Shown piece by piece: positions 14,677-21,107 of a stretch of DNA of 23,257 bases (positions are counted from its first letter, which is position 1; the number at the start of each line of letters is the position of its first letter). Origin of the DNA: a virus. Position numbers and translations under genes: made by a program. The DNA lies in the IMG/VR virus record IMGVR_UViG_3300031741_000022, positions 1-23,257 of that record; one strand, 5' to 3'. The notes under the pieces were generated by a model, which was given only the letters and a program-made list of their open reading frames with translations, made no database searches and was not told the DNA's origin.

Positions 14677-16308
14677 TTAGTTTTGACTATAATTACCAGT
14701 AAATCGATATTTCAAACTACATTCTCCAAGTTTACCTATCTCCCTAAACCTTACTTTTTGAATAATGATCGTTGTTAAATTAGTTTCAAAATCTCGATAA
14801 ACACAGATACCATTATCAGCTTTATTTCTCCATTGGGCCCCGCCTGAAATATCATACATTGTTGGTGGATCATATTTACCATCGGTATTTTTTATTAGCT
14901 TTGTTGGGTGAGCTATGACCCATATATGCAAACCGTTGAACCTTGCAAACCGTCTTATTTTTGTAAGTTGTCTTGAAATATACTGATCTTCTCTTTCTCC
15001 TGGTCTTTGGTCGTGTTCAATCTCATTCCACGGATCAATAACCAAACCCTTGATACCATATTGCAAACAAAGTATTCTGGCATATTTAAGAATTGCATCA
15101 ACTGAAATAATTTCGTCTTTAGGTATAATAAACCTAAGATGTTCTTCTAAAAAATTCGTTCCTTCTGTAACTTCTGCCGGGTCCATACGTTGACCGTATT
15201 TTGTTGAATCAAAACTTTTATCTATTAATTTTTCCAATAATGTTTTCATATGGCGCTTAACGGGCCAATTCTCAGGGCTGAAAGATGCTATTCTCCAGCT
15301 ATGTTTTAAAATCAGGTTCATACAAAGTGCATCTATGAAATTTGATTTACCTGCGCCTGGTATGCCTGTAACAATGGTCATTTCACCAACCTTGACAGTA
15401 TATAATTCGTCTAACGATTTCCACCCTGTAGACTCTCCACCCCCTACACCAAAACTATATTCATGTAAAATTTCAGGCAAACAATCAACAGGTGAAATAA
15501 TCCCTTCAACCGGGAATGGTTTTGCTTTATTTAGTACCATCCTGAGTGCTTCTTTGCCTTTATTTTTTAATATATCATTGGCATCCTTGCACCCTTCAGG
15601 ATAGGTGATAACAAAGCATTTTTCATAGCCAATCCTACGCCCAAGTTCATATGTGACCGCATGCCCAGGCTCGTCATTATCACCGGCAATAATTATCTTT
15701 TTAAACTTATCAAAAAGTTTTTCTGTATTTTTTAGAAAATCAAACTTAGAATTAAATGTTTTGGCATTTGGTGCCGGGGCTCCATCAGGTATGCTCGTTG
15801 CTTCATATCCAACCTCAAGGACTGATAATGCATCAACCTCTCCTTCTGTGACGACCAAAATTTTATCTGTGGATGTTTTTATTTTATCAAATCTATATAG
15901 GCATTTTTTACCGCCTTTTTCTTGCCTAAAATCTTTTGTAGCTGTTTTGTATTTTATATTTGCGCACACGGAATTATAAAAATATGGAAATTTAACCCAA
16001 CCCTTACCGCCTGAATTTTCAAACCCAATATGTTCTTGATTAAGGATTCCCTCTGATATTCCCCTGGATTCAAAATATTTAATTACATTTTCAGGAAGTT
16101 TTGTTTTAGGATCTTCAAATGCTTTTTGTTTTTCGCCGCCCAGGCTCCCAGACCAAGAGCAATGATGGCAAAACCAGCACCCTTCTATCGTATTAACAGC
16201 CAAGCATTTCTCTTTTGATTTTTTTCTGGTTGGTGAACATTGTGGGCAAATGGTTCTAACTTCTACGCCAGAAGCGTTTATATTTATTCCATAGTCTGAA
16301 AAATCCAT
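14677..16308 (-). CDS. Primase-helicase, T7 gp4/Twinkle type
   Basis: The 543-aa protein joins three parts. An N-terminal zinc motif has C21xxC24 and C47xxC50 (ICPQC, FCHHC). A TOPRIM fold at about 148-240 has LVVTEGEVDAL (E155) and IIAGDNDEPGHA (D210, D212). A DnaB-like RecA core begins GESTGWKSLDELY, with Walker A GIPGAGKS (315-322), LVIDPWNEIEHD as Walker B region and WVIAHPTK further on. It should unwind the fork and prime lagging-strand synthesis. Its ATG shares one base with the stop of the 78-aa gene (TGATG). Its position after the O-like initiator supports this. No polymerase gene is visible here. Confidence 0.93.
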   Translation of the reverse strand: MDFSDYGININASGVEVRTICPQCSPTRKKSKEKCLAVNTIEGCWFCHHCSWSGSLGGEKQKAFEDPKTKLPENVIKYFESRGISEGILNQEHIGFENSGGKGWVKFPYFYNSVCANIKYKTATKDFRQEKGGKKCLYRFDKIKTSTDKILVVTEGEVDALSVLEVGYEATSIPDGAPAPNAKTFNSKFDFLKNTEKLFDKFKKIIIAGDNDEPGHAVTYELGRRIGYEKCFVITYPEGCKDANDILKNKGKEALRMVLNKAKPFPVEGIISPVDCLPEILHEYSFGVGGGESTGWKSLDELYTVKVGEMTIVTGIPGAGKSNFIDALCMNLILKHSWRIASFSPENWPVKRHMKTLLEKLIDKSFDSTKYGQRMDPAEVTEGTNFLEEHLRFIIPKDEIISVDAILKYARILCLQYGIKGLVIDPWNEIEHDQRPGEREDQYISRQLTKIRRFARFNGLHIWVIAHPTKLIKNTDGKYDPPTMYDISGGAQWRNKADNGICVYRDFETNLTTIIIQKVRFREIGKLGECSLKYRFTGNYSQN

Positions 16309-16544
16309 CAGAATGCCTTTTGTGATAATGTGCTTGGAATTTTTTTGATGAAAGTGCTAACAGATGGGAAAAAGTTTTCTCTTAAAATAATTTCTTTACA
16401 CACCAGCGGGAATATATCATCAGTGAATTTGTTTTTGATGTTGAGATAATAAAGCGCCATCTGTTCATCAGTGGTATTGTAATTATAAATTGTTTTTAAC
16501 TTTTTCATTTCTTTTTTAAAAAGCTCTTTATTTAAAAGTCCCAT
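16308..16544 (-). CDS. Small helical protein, possible helicase loader, 78 aa
   Basis: ATG at 16544 lies inside the end of the O-like gene (13-base overlap) with AGGAGAG upstream; its stop is fused to the primase-helicase start. The protein is helical: an N-terminal Lys-rich helix, TDEQMALYYLNIKNKF, then ILRENFFPSVSTFIKKIP. The pattern of an aromatic-rich helix pair followed by 'xFFPSxxxF' recalls the N-terminal domain of G39P-type helicase loaders, and the place between initiator and helicase is where loaders occur. The similarity is weak, so the assignment is tentative. Confidence 0.6.
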   Translation of the reverse strand: MGLLNKELFKKEMKKLKTIYNYNTTDEQMALYYLNIKNKFTDDIFPLVCKEIILRENFFPSVSTFIKKIPSTLSQKAF

Positions 16545-17266
16545 TCTGTACTCTCCTTAAATTCATCTTCCCATCGCCTTGCAGATATCCAACCTTGTGC
16601 ATATTTAGGAGTTTGCCCTTTATCTATTTTTTCTTGTCTTATGTTTGCTTCGTGTTTTGCACTTTTTAATATTTTATCAACCAAATTATCAGTAAGTAAA
16701 GTAATCTCAAGCCATGAATCGGCTGCACTTGCTTTGTCTAATTTATAATTAAAAATTTCCCAAAATAGTTCAAATGTGTCTAATCTTTTCCCTGATAATT
16801 TCTTTTTTTTCTTTGTTAAATAATGTTTTCCCTCATGCAAATGAGGTATATTCTTTTCTTTCTTTAAATACTGTCTTTTGTCAGTACCAATTTTGGCACT
16901 ACCATTTGTTCCATTTTTGGCACTACCCCGTGCCATTTTTGGCACAAAAACCCAACTTGTGTAAACCTTGTTAAATCGGTATTCTGTGGTTTTTTTTGTT
17001 CCATTTTTGGCACTACGTTTTATTACTTTTATAATGTTCTTTTTTTGGAGTTCTTTTACTGCCCTGTGGATGTGTCGCCTATCAAGATTGGTGAATTTTT
17101 CAAATTGAGATAATGATATCGCATCTGTCTTTTTATTATACCCGTATGTCTTTCTTAATATCATCAAAAGGCATTGCATTTGAGTTGCAGCAATTGGATA
17201 TTTTATTAATGCTTCCATTATCTCATTAGCTATGGCAGTATAGCCATTTTCTTTTTGTGGAGACAT
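16532..17266 (-). CDS. Replication initiator, phage O-protein-like
   Basis: Residues 1-100 have the replication O N-terminal winged-helix plan: NGYTAIANEIMEALIKYPI, QCLLMILRKTYGYNKK, SLSQFEKFTNLDRRHIHRAV and KELQKKNIIKV. A low-complexity middle (about 83-130) contains the repeated SAKNGT encoded by DNA iterons. The C-terminal part (about 160-244) is helical with WISARRWEDEF and should contact the helicase or its loader. In lambda, O binds iterons within its own gene to open the origin; the same layout is visible here. The start ATG at 17266 follows directly on the stop of the 62-aa gene. Confidence 0.87.
   Translation of the reverse strand: MSPQKENGYTAIANEIMEALIKYPIAATQMQCLLMILRKTYGYNKKTDAISLSQFEKFTNLDRRHIHRAVKELQKKNIIKVIKRSAKNGTKKTTEYRFNKVYTSWVFVPKMARGSAKNGTNGSAKIGTDKRQYLKKEKNIPHLHEGKHYLTKKKKKLSGKRLDTFELFWEIFNYKLDKASAADSWLEITLLTDNLVDKILKSAKHEANIRQEKIDKGQTPKYAQGWISARRWEDEFKESTEWDF
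16887..17016. repeat. Four iterons inside the initiator gene, predicted replication origin
   Basis: The plus strand shows CCAATTTTGGCACTAC (16887-16902), CCATTTTTGGCACTAC (16911-16926), CCATTTTTGGCAC (16933-16945) and CCATTTTTGGCACTAC (17001-17016). The third lies in GTGCCATTTTTGGCAC, a perfect 6-bp inverted repeat. Three copies are read in one codon frame (SAKNGT-like) but the third is in another frame (PKMARG), so the conservation is at DNA level. Flanking DNA is AT-rich. The arrangement parallels lambda ori within gene O. Confidence 0.8.
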
Positions 17267-17455
17267 TTAAAATTCAATTTCATATGGCTTTGTTATTTCA
17301 ATAATACCAGAGCAAATAATCTTTTGATTAATCTCTGCTCCGGTAGAATATATCATTTCCAGTTTATCGCTTTGTATGATACCGTATTTTGTTTTTAGAT
17401 ATTCAGAAATTGCAGTTTTTATATCTGATGGATCTAAAATTATATTTATATCCAT
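17267..17455 (-). CDS. Small hypothetical protein, 62 aa
   Basis: This gene lies between the HTH regulator (2 bases after its stop) and the initiator (stop directly next to the initiator ATG). The protein is small and mixed alpha/beta, beginning MDINIILDPSDIKTAI, with no cysteine motif, signal or membrane segment. Because it is squeezed between two functional genes of the replication operon it is likely expressed, but I recognise no family and cannot suggest a role. Confidence 0.65.
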   Translation of the reverse strand: MDINIILDPSDIKTAISEYLKTKYGIIQSDKLEMIYSTGAEINQKIICSGIIEITKPYEIEF

Positions 17456-17457
17456 AA

Positions 17458-17622
17458 TTAATCCTTAATACCAAGAACTGATTTAAGTTTTTCAAGGTTT
17501 TCAGGAGAAGGATTGCCGCCGTTTTTTTCCCATAGGCTATATGTATTTAGGTGAACACCTATAGCCCGGGCAACTTCAATCTGGGACATTTGTTTTTTTT
17601 GTCTGAGTTTTTTTAAATCCAA
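17458..17622 (-). CDS. XRE-type helix-turn-helix regulator, 54 aa
   Basis: The sequence is a minimal Cro/C1-type DNA-binding domain: LDLKKLRQKKQMSQIEVARA, then GVHLNTYSLWEKNGGNPSPE and a final helix ENLEKLKSVLG. I choose TTG at 17622 because AAGGTG lies 6 bases upstream and the domain begins there. A longer frame opens farther upstream (17697) but would run through the predicted promoter. It is the first gene after that promoter and so probably represses or modulates its own replication operon, acting as a dimer on operators around the start site. A partner repressor is not visible in the window. Confidence 0.82.
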   Translation of the reverse strand: MDLKKLRQKKQMSQIEVARAIGVHLNTYSLWEKNGGNPSPENLEKLKSVLGIKD

Positions 17623-17665
17623 AACGATCACCTTTTTATTGTTGTTGTTGTGTATCACATTACAA

Positions 17666-17694
17666 TAAATATACCCACAAAAACAGAATGTCAA
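17666..17694 (-). promoter_or_regulatory. Sigma70-like promoter of the replication operon
   Basis: On the minus strand TTGACA (17689-17694) is a perfect -35 box. TATTTA (17666-17671) lies 17 bases downstream; an overlapping TATATT lies at 15. It sits in the gap between the 86-aa gene and the HTH gene and would start transcription about 35-40 bases before the TTG start. It should drive the regulator, initiator, primase-helicase and resolvase genes. Confidence 0.65.
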
Positions 17695-17702
17695 CAACTA
17701 TT

Positions 17703-17963
17703 TTAAATAACCTCCCCCGTAAATTCCATCCCCTGTTTGACCTTATGAATTTTGATAGCGTCCATCTTGATCCACTTATAAGGCTTCACAACAGCCGTTT
17801 TCTTGTTTTCCTTGACGAGTCTGCCGCAGATCCTATGGCCGTTGCTGGTTTTGAATGTTACTATTGCAATCAGCTCCCGGAGTTCTGGAATAGCCTGGAC
17901 TTTCAAGTGTTCGGTGTACAGCGATTCGAGTTTTTGGTTTAATTTTTCACGGTTTGTTTTCAT
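17703..17963 (-). CDS. Small SH3-like protein, 86 aa (apparently 5'-truncated by a frameshift)
   Basis: ATG at 17963 has AGGAG 7 bases upstream. The product has a helical N-terminus (NREKLNQKLESLYTEHL) and a strand-rich C-terminus, HRICGRLVKENKKTAVVKPY, resembling small phage SH3-like proteins with 'GxVxxxNxKTxxV'. The frame stays open upstream with natural-looking codons to about 18077, and a TTG at 18038 could serve as start. The likely original ATG at 18096 is one base out of frame, owing to a run of eight A. It is therefore either a shortened but functional gene or a frameshifted one. Function unknown. Confidence 0.7.
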   Translation of the reverse strand: MKTNREKLNQKLESLYTEHLKVQAIPELRELIAIVTFKTSNGHRICGRLVKENKKTAVVKPYKWIKMDAIKIHKVKQGMEFTGEVI

Positions 17964-18096
17964 TCTCACGCTCCTTTTTTCAAGTTGTTCCGGGGACAAT
18001 CCCATATATCTAACTAATTCTTTATTGCTCTCACTCAATTTTTTAAAAGCACGCCGTCTTTTGTATTTCCGGATTAGTTTTTTTTAGCCATTTCAT
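17964..18096 (-). pseudogene. Out-of-frame 5' part of the 86-aa gene
   Basis: ATG at 18096 has AGGAG at ideal distance and begins MKWLKK. The frame then stops after 17 codons. If one A of the eight-A run (18078-18085 on the plus strand as T) is removed, it continues as LIRKYKRRRAFKKLSESN and ELVRYMGLSPEQLEKRS straight into the downstream gene, giving about 130 aa. ATG at 18091 would instead need one extra A. This suggests an indel in a homopolymer, a sequencing error or slippage. Confidence 0.5.
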
Positions 18097-18118
18097 TTTA
18101 AAACTCCTTTACCTGATT

Positions 18119-18340
18119 TCAATGCTTCATTTCGGCTTCATGTTTTTTCAATGCCTGACAAGACTTTTTATAATCGACATAAAGAGGGCAGCTTTTAGTT
18201 TCTATCACAGCTTCAAGGACTTTTTTCATGCCGTCCCAATATTTAAGATACGAGCCCATATTTGTAGCCTTAGGCACCAACCCCACAGACACGGCTTTTT
18301 TCATTGCTATTTCAAGCATTTTGTCTGATATTTTTGTCAT
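18119..18340 (-). CDS. Small hypothetical protein, 73 aa
   Basis: ATG at 18340 has GGGGAGGAG upstream with good spacing. A longer frame to 18448 exists but has no such signal and reads through alanine-rich low-complexity sequence. The product starts MTKISDKMLEIAMKKAV and is probably helical, with two cysteines (SCPLYVDYKKSC) 11 residues apart. The leader GGAGTTTTAAAATGA is nearly the same as that of the next gene at 18096. I recognise no family. Confidence 0.7.
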   Translation of the reverse strand: MTKISDKMLEIAMKKAVSVGLVPKATNMGSYLKYWDGMKKVLEAVIETKSCPLYVDYKKSCQALKKHEAEMKH

Positions 18341-18402
18341 TTTAAAACTCCTCCCCAAAATAAAACTTGTTAAAACCAATAGCCTTATCATCAAGATAAT
18401 AA

Positions 18403-18546
18403 TTACTCCCCCCTTTGCTGCCGCCGCCGCATTTTTAAATAAGCCCAAGAAATCTGTTCCTCACATTCTTTTTTTGTGATCAGGCCATCGTCAAGCTGTT
18501 CATGTGCTTCTTTTTTTGCTTCTGCGTATTCTTGTTGTGGTGTCAT
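18403..18546 (-). CDS. Small helical protein, 47 aa
   Basis: ATG at 18546 overlaps the stop of the 30-aa gene by ATGA and has AAGGGGAT upstream. The product is highly charged and should form one or two helices: QQEYAEAKKEAHEQLDDG, LITKKECEEQISWAYLKM, then a basic end with RRRQQRG. The middle part 'LDDGLITKKEYEE' is the kind of helix pair seen in small SHOCT-like segments, but it is too short to assign. The function is unknown. Confidence 0.6.
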   Translation of the reverse strand: MTPQQEYAEAKKEAHEQLDDGLITKKECEEQISWAYLKMRRRQQRGE

Positions 18547-18635
18547 GATAAATATCCCCTTGCAATTTCATAGGCTTCTAAAAAACCACATTGACGGTGT
18601 TTGATAATTATAATTGTTAGGTCTTGGATTGTCAT
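18543..18635 (-). CDS. Very small protein, 30 aa
   Basis: ATG at 18635 has AAAGGAG five to six bases upstream, and the stop overlaps the next gene by ATGA. The product, MTIQDLTIIIIKHRQCGFLE and ten more residues, may be a single helix after a hydrophobic strand. A longer in-frame ORF begins at 18764 but passes through the hairpin at 18654-18681 and lacks a ribosome binding site. The translation signals support expression; the function is unknown. Confidence 0.5.
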   Translation of the reverse strand: MTIQDLTIIIIKHRQCGFLEAYEIARGYLS

Positions 18636-18653
18636 GGTTGCTCCTTTTTTTAA

Positions 18654-18681
18654 GCCGGGGCTCACCCGATGCGAGCCCGGC
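18654..18681. other. GC-rich hairpin in the leader of small genes
   Basis: GCCGGGGCTCAC pairs with a close reverse complement ending GAGCCCGGC, with a 6-bp perfect GGGCTC/GAGCCC core, a bulged G and a loop of about 9 bases. On the minus strand it is followed by TTAAAAAAAGGAG, not a T-run, so it does not look like a simple terminator. It is the most GC-rich element in the neighbourhood and lies 19 bases before an ATG. It may be an mRNA-stability or translation-control element. Confidence 0.5.
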
Positions 18682-18754
18682 ACGATATATAATTTTTTTG
18701 TTATGGTTAAAATCGGTTTGTGCGGTGTTGGTTCGTTGGCACCTCCTTTTATGA

Positions 18755-18969
18755 TTAAATCCATTGATCGGCCATTGCTTCAGCGATGCCATGAAAAAAA
18801 ACACTCCTTTCATGTTAAAGCCATCTTTGATGATATCAAACACATCCCCTTGGTAATGCGGCCCAGGTGATTCAGTGGGAAGGATATCACAAGACATTGC
18901 ATCATGACCCATTTTCAAAAAAGCATCCCTTACAATACCTGAAAACTCACATGCAATAAGGATTTTCAT
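18755..18969 (-). pseudogene. Remnant of a phage DNA-methylase-like gene with internal deletion
   Basis: ATG at 18969 (AAGGACG upstream) begins MKILIACEFSGIVRDAFLKM, followed by GHDAMSCDILPTESPGPHYQ and GDVFDII. This is the conserved N-terminus of a phage family annotated as DNA (cytosine) methyltransferase-like, normally around 200 aa or more. After residue about 52 the expected catalytic region (AHPPC-type) is missing. Instead, in a different frame, HGIAEAMADQW and then a stop at 18755 match the family's C-terminal end. So the middle has been lost and the ends are joined out of frame at a run of eight T. The in-frame translation continues to 18568 as nonsense. Confidence 0.75.
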
Positions 18970-18979
18970 TTTATCGTCC

Positions 18980-19153
18980 TTATTTATAAGCTTTGTGCTG
19001 CTCTTTGGTTATGTTTCCACGTTCTGACAGCGTATCAAGCCAATTGTTCCAGCTTTTTTTTCTAAGTACTATATTTTTAACACCTATTTCTTGGATTTTG
19101 ACATAAGGAAGACAATTAACTTCCCATGTTTTTATAACTTCTGATTTTGTCAT
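18980..19153 (-). CDS. Small phage protein of the 'WNNxxD' type, 57 aa
   Basis: ATG at 19153 has GGGAG about 7 bases upstream; the longer frame from 19189 lacks one. The protein reads MTKSEVIKTWEVN, then LRKKSWNNWLDTLSERGNIT and KEQHKAYK. A tryptophan-containing helix followed by 'R(E/K)xWNNxxDxLxxxGxIxxxQ' is a recurring pattern in short phage early proteins of unknown function. It is the first gene downstream of the promoter at 19196-19224, with 10 bases to the methylase remnant, so it heads the small-gene operon. Confidence 0.72.
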   Translation of the reverse strand: MTKSEVIKTWEVNCLPYVKIQEIGVKNIVLRKKSWNNWLDTLSERGNITKEQHKAYK

Positions 19154-19195
19154 GTTCCCGCTCCCTGTTTTATGTGTGTTTGTTTCCATGGTTAG

Positions 19196-19224
19196 ATAAT
19201 ACTAAAACAGAATAACAATGTAAA
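19196..19224 (-). promoter_or_regulatory. Sigma70-like promoter of the small-gene operon
   Basis: On the minus strand TTTACA (19219-19224) and TATTAT (19196-19201) are separated by exactly 17 bases. Both boxes differ from consensus by one base. It lies in the 196-base gap between the helicase stop and the 57-aa gene. Direct repeats at 19231-19263 sit just upstream of the -35 box. Confidence 0.62.
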
Positions 19225-19230
19225 ACCAGG

Positions 19231-19263
19231 TGAGAGGCGATTAAAAGCAATGAGAGGTGATTA
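19231..19263. repeat. 20-bp-spaced direct repeats upstream of promoter
   Basis: TGAGAGGCGATTA (19231-19243) and TGAGAGGTGATTA (19251-19263) differ by one base and start exactly 20 bases apart, two helical turns. A related element, TATCGCCTATTTG on the plus strand (19314-19326), gives AGGCGATA on the other strand. They lie directly upstream of the -35 box, as would be expected for an activator or repressor site. The rest of this 196-base gap is AT-rich without visible coding. Confidence 0.6.
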
Positions 19264-19349
19264 TGGGTTAATATTGGGTGTTTTCGATTAAGTTCATATA
19301 AGTTTGGCTATTATCGCCTATTTGCTTTGATTTTTAAAATAAAATAATA

Positions 19350-21095
19350 TTAATTTATAGCCCACCCAATAAACCTTGAAACCGGGTTTTTAATTTCGCC
19401 GTTATCGTCTTTGGTTAAAGGCCTGGAAGTCATTATCAATTGGTTTTCGCTCCGGGTTGCTGCCACATAGAAAAGGCGTATTTCTTCTTGAATATCATTC
19501 TTTGAGATAGACTGTTTTGATGGAAAAATTCCATCATTTAATCCAATTAAAATTACTGTGGAAAATTCTAGTCCTTTGCTACTGTGCGCGGTCATCAACT
19601 GCAACCCCTCAACATCCTCTTTAATCTCGTCACTCACATCAAAAGTAGCCAGCCAATTCAAATACTCATCAATGGTCCCGTCATAATGATCAAGAATCCA
19701 AGCATAAACAAAGTCAAATATGGGCTCAGTATCAAATCCAAAATCAATATCCTTCATCAGATCAATTGCGCTGGCCATGTCCGTTCTTTCGGCAACTTTG
19801 AACCATTTCTGCCAAGTGTAGGAATCCTTGTCTGGTGTGGCTTTCCATGCTGAAAAATGGCTCATATATTCTACAGTTGCATCCCAGCGAAGGTCGGCGT
19901 ACTCTTGGGCTGACATATCAAGATATTGCTTGATCAGGAGAAAGGAAAAATTGTCATGCTCATTCACAATCAATTTTAAAAATGAATGGAAGATCCGGAA
20001 AAAATCAGACCGGACCAGTTTTGATTTCTTGCCGATATATTCATGTTTGATATTGGCTTCTGTCAGCAGGGTTGAAAGCTTTTCGAGCATCCAATGGTTT
20101 CTTGCAAGGATGGCCACATTGCCATCAAAGGTATTGCCACCCATTTTAATACCCTTAACAAGCGCCGTTGAATCCATTTTATACCTTACCACTATTGGCG
20201 CTATCTGCTCACGAACAGCACGCATAGGCTCCCCAATAGACACCCCACAATGCTCAATGAGCTGGTTTGCAGCATCAACGATATTGGCACTTGATCTGTA
20301 ATTGTCCGTGAGATTATAGACATCAAAAAGGTGCTGGTTACGAATGAGATATTCCGGGTCAGATCCCTGGAAACTAAAAATACATTGTCTGAAATCACCT
20401 ATTACGAATTGTGCTGCATTACAGGCGCTGCACAGGGTGTTTAATATGTTCCACTGTAATGGGTTCATATCCTGGCATTCGTCCCCCATTATATGCTGAA
20501 GGGTCAGAAACTTGCTGATCTTTGGGATGAGTTTCAAAAACTTGGTCAAAATCATACCATATGTAAGGGCGTTGTTTTCGTGGCAGCGGGCAAAGAATGC
20601 GTTCATGACCTCATTTGCATGGACATAATTAAGATCTGTTACTCCATGAGTATAATAAACCTTAAAAGCCGCATCAACCTCCCCTTTTTTGACGTTTTTC
20701 CAGCTTCGCCCATTGTGATACCCCAATTCCATCGCAACGTCCTTTAAAAGGAAATTTTCTTCCCAATTTGAATAGACCGTAATTTTCCCAGGTTTCAGGC
20801 CCACAAGTTCACCATATGTCTGAAGATAATTAAGGGCGATTCCGTGCATTGTTCCGGCTGTAATCCTGGTTGCTGGGGTTCCAATTTCCTTCATTAAGCG
20901 GTCTTTGATCTCTCCGGCGGCTTTCCTGGTAAATGTGCAAACAGCGATATCGTACCCGCTCACATTGCAATTTTCAATCAGGTGCTGGATTCTGGAAATC
21001 ATCACCCTTGTCTTCCCACTGCCGGCCGGGGCGACGCACAATAGTTTTTTTGATTTTGATTCTACTACTTTTTGTTGTTCGGTTGAAAGTATCAT
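19350..21095 (-). CDS. UvrD/Rep-type superfamily 1A DNA helicase
   Basis: The 581-aa protein has the ordered SF1A motifs: Q-motif STEQQ at the start, Walker A APAGSGKT (22-29), motif Ia VCTFTRKAA, motif II GDECQDMNPLQ, motif III VIGDFRQCIFSFQG, motif IV NYRSS, motif V MTAHSSKGLEF with GLNDGIFP and motif VI EEIRLFYVAATR. It should translocate 3' to 5' along single strands and may act in replication restart or recombination with the neighbouring ATPase genes. It is shorter than bacterial UvrD (about 720 aa), chiefly in the 2B region. ATG at 21095 has AAAGGAG. The gene follows the radical SAM gene by 12 bases. No terminator is seen after it. Confidence 0.95.
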   Translation of the reverse strand: MILSTEQQKVVESKSKKLLCVAPAGSGKTRVMISRIQHLIENCNVSGYDIAVCTFTRKAAGEIKDRLMKEIGTPATRITAGTMHGIALNYLQTYGELVGLKPGKITVYSNWEENFLLKDVAMELGYHNGRSWKNVKKGEVDAAFKVYYTHGVTDLNYVHANEVMNAFFARCHENNALTYGMILTKFLKLIPKISKFLTLQHIMGDECQDMNPLQWNILNTLCSACNAAQFVIGDFRQCIFSFQGSDPEYLIRNQHLFDVYNLTDNYRSSANIVDAANQLIEHCGVSIGEPMRAVREQIAPIVVRYKMDSTALVKGIKMGGNTFDGNVAILARNHWMLEKLSTLLTEANIKHEYIGKKSKLVRSDFFRIFHSFLKLIVNEHDNFSFLLIKQYLDMSAQEYADLRWDATVEYMSHFSAWKATPDKDSYTWQKWFKVAERTDMASAIDLMKDIDFGFDTEPIFDFVYAWILDHYDGTIDEYLNWLATFDVSDEIKEDVEGLQLMTAHSSKGLEFSTVILIGLNDGIFPSKQSISKNDIQEEIRLFYVAATRSENQLIMTSRPLTKDDNGEIKNPVSRFIGWAIN

Positions 21096-21107
21096 TTTTG
21101 CTCCTTT

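Noticed and set aside
16801-17020. CRISPR array at the TTTGGCAC repeats
   Set aside because: The repeats are only about 13-16 bases, unevenly spaced (24, 22 and 68 bases), lie within a coding gene and have no cas genes nearby. They fit iterons.
17458-17697. 79-aa version of the HTH regulator
   Set aside because: Its first 25 residues come from the predicted promoter region and do not belong to the domain. TTG at 17622 has a proper ribosome binding site.
18119-18448. 109-aa version of the gene at 18119-18340
   Set aside because: The extra N-terminus is read from the 47-aa gene's sequence in another frame and has no ribosome binding site. ATG at 18340 has a strong one.
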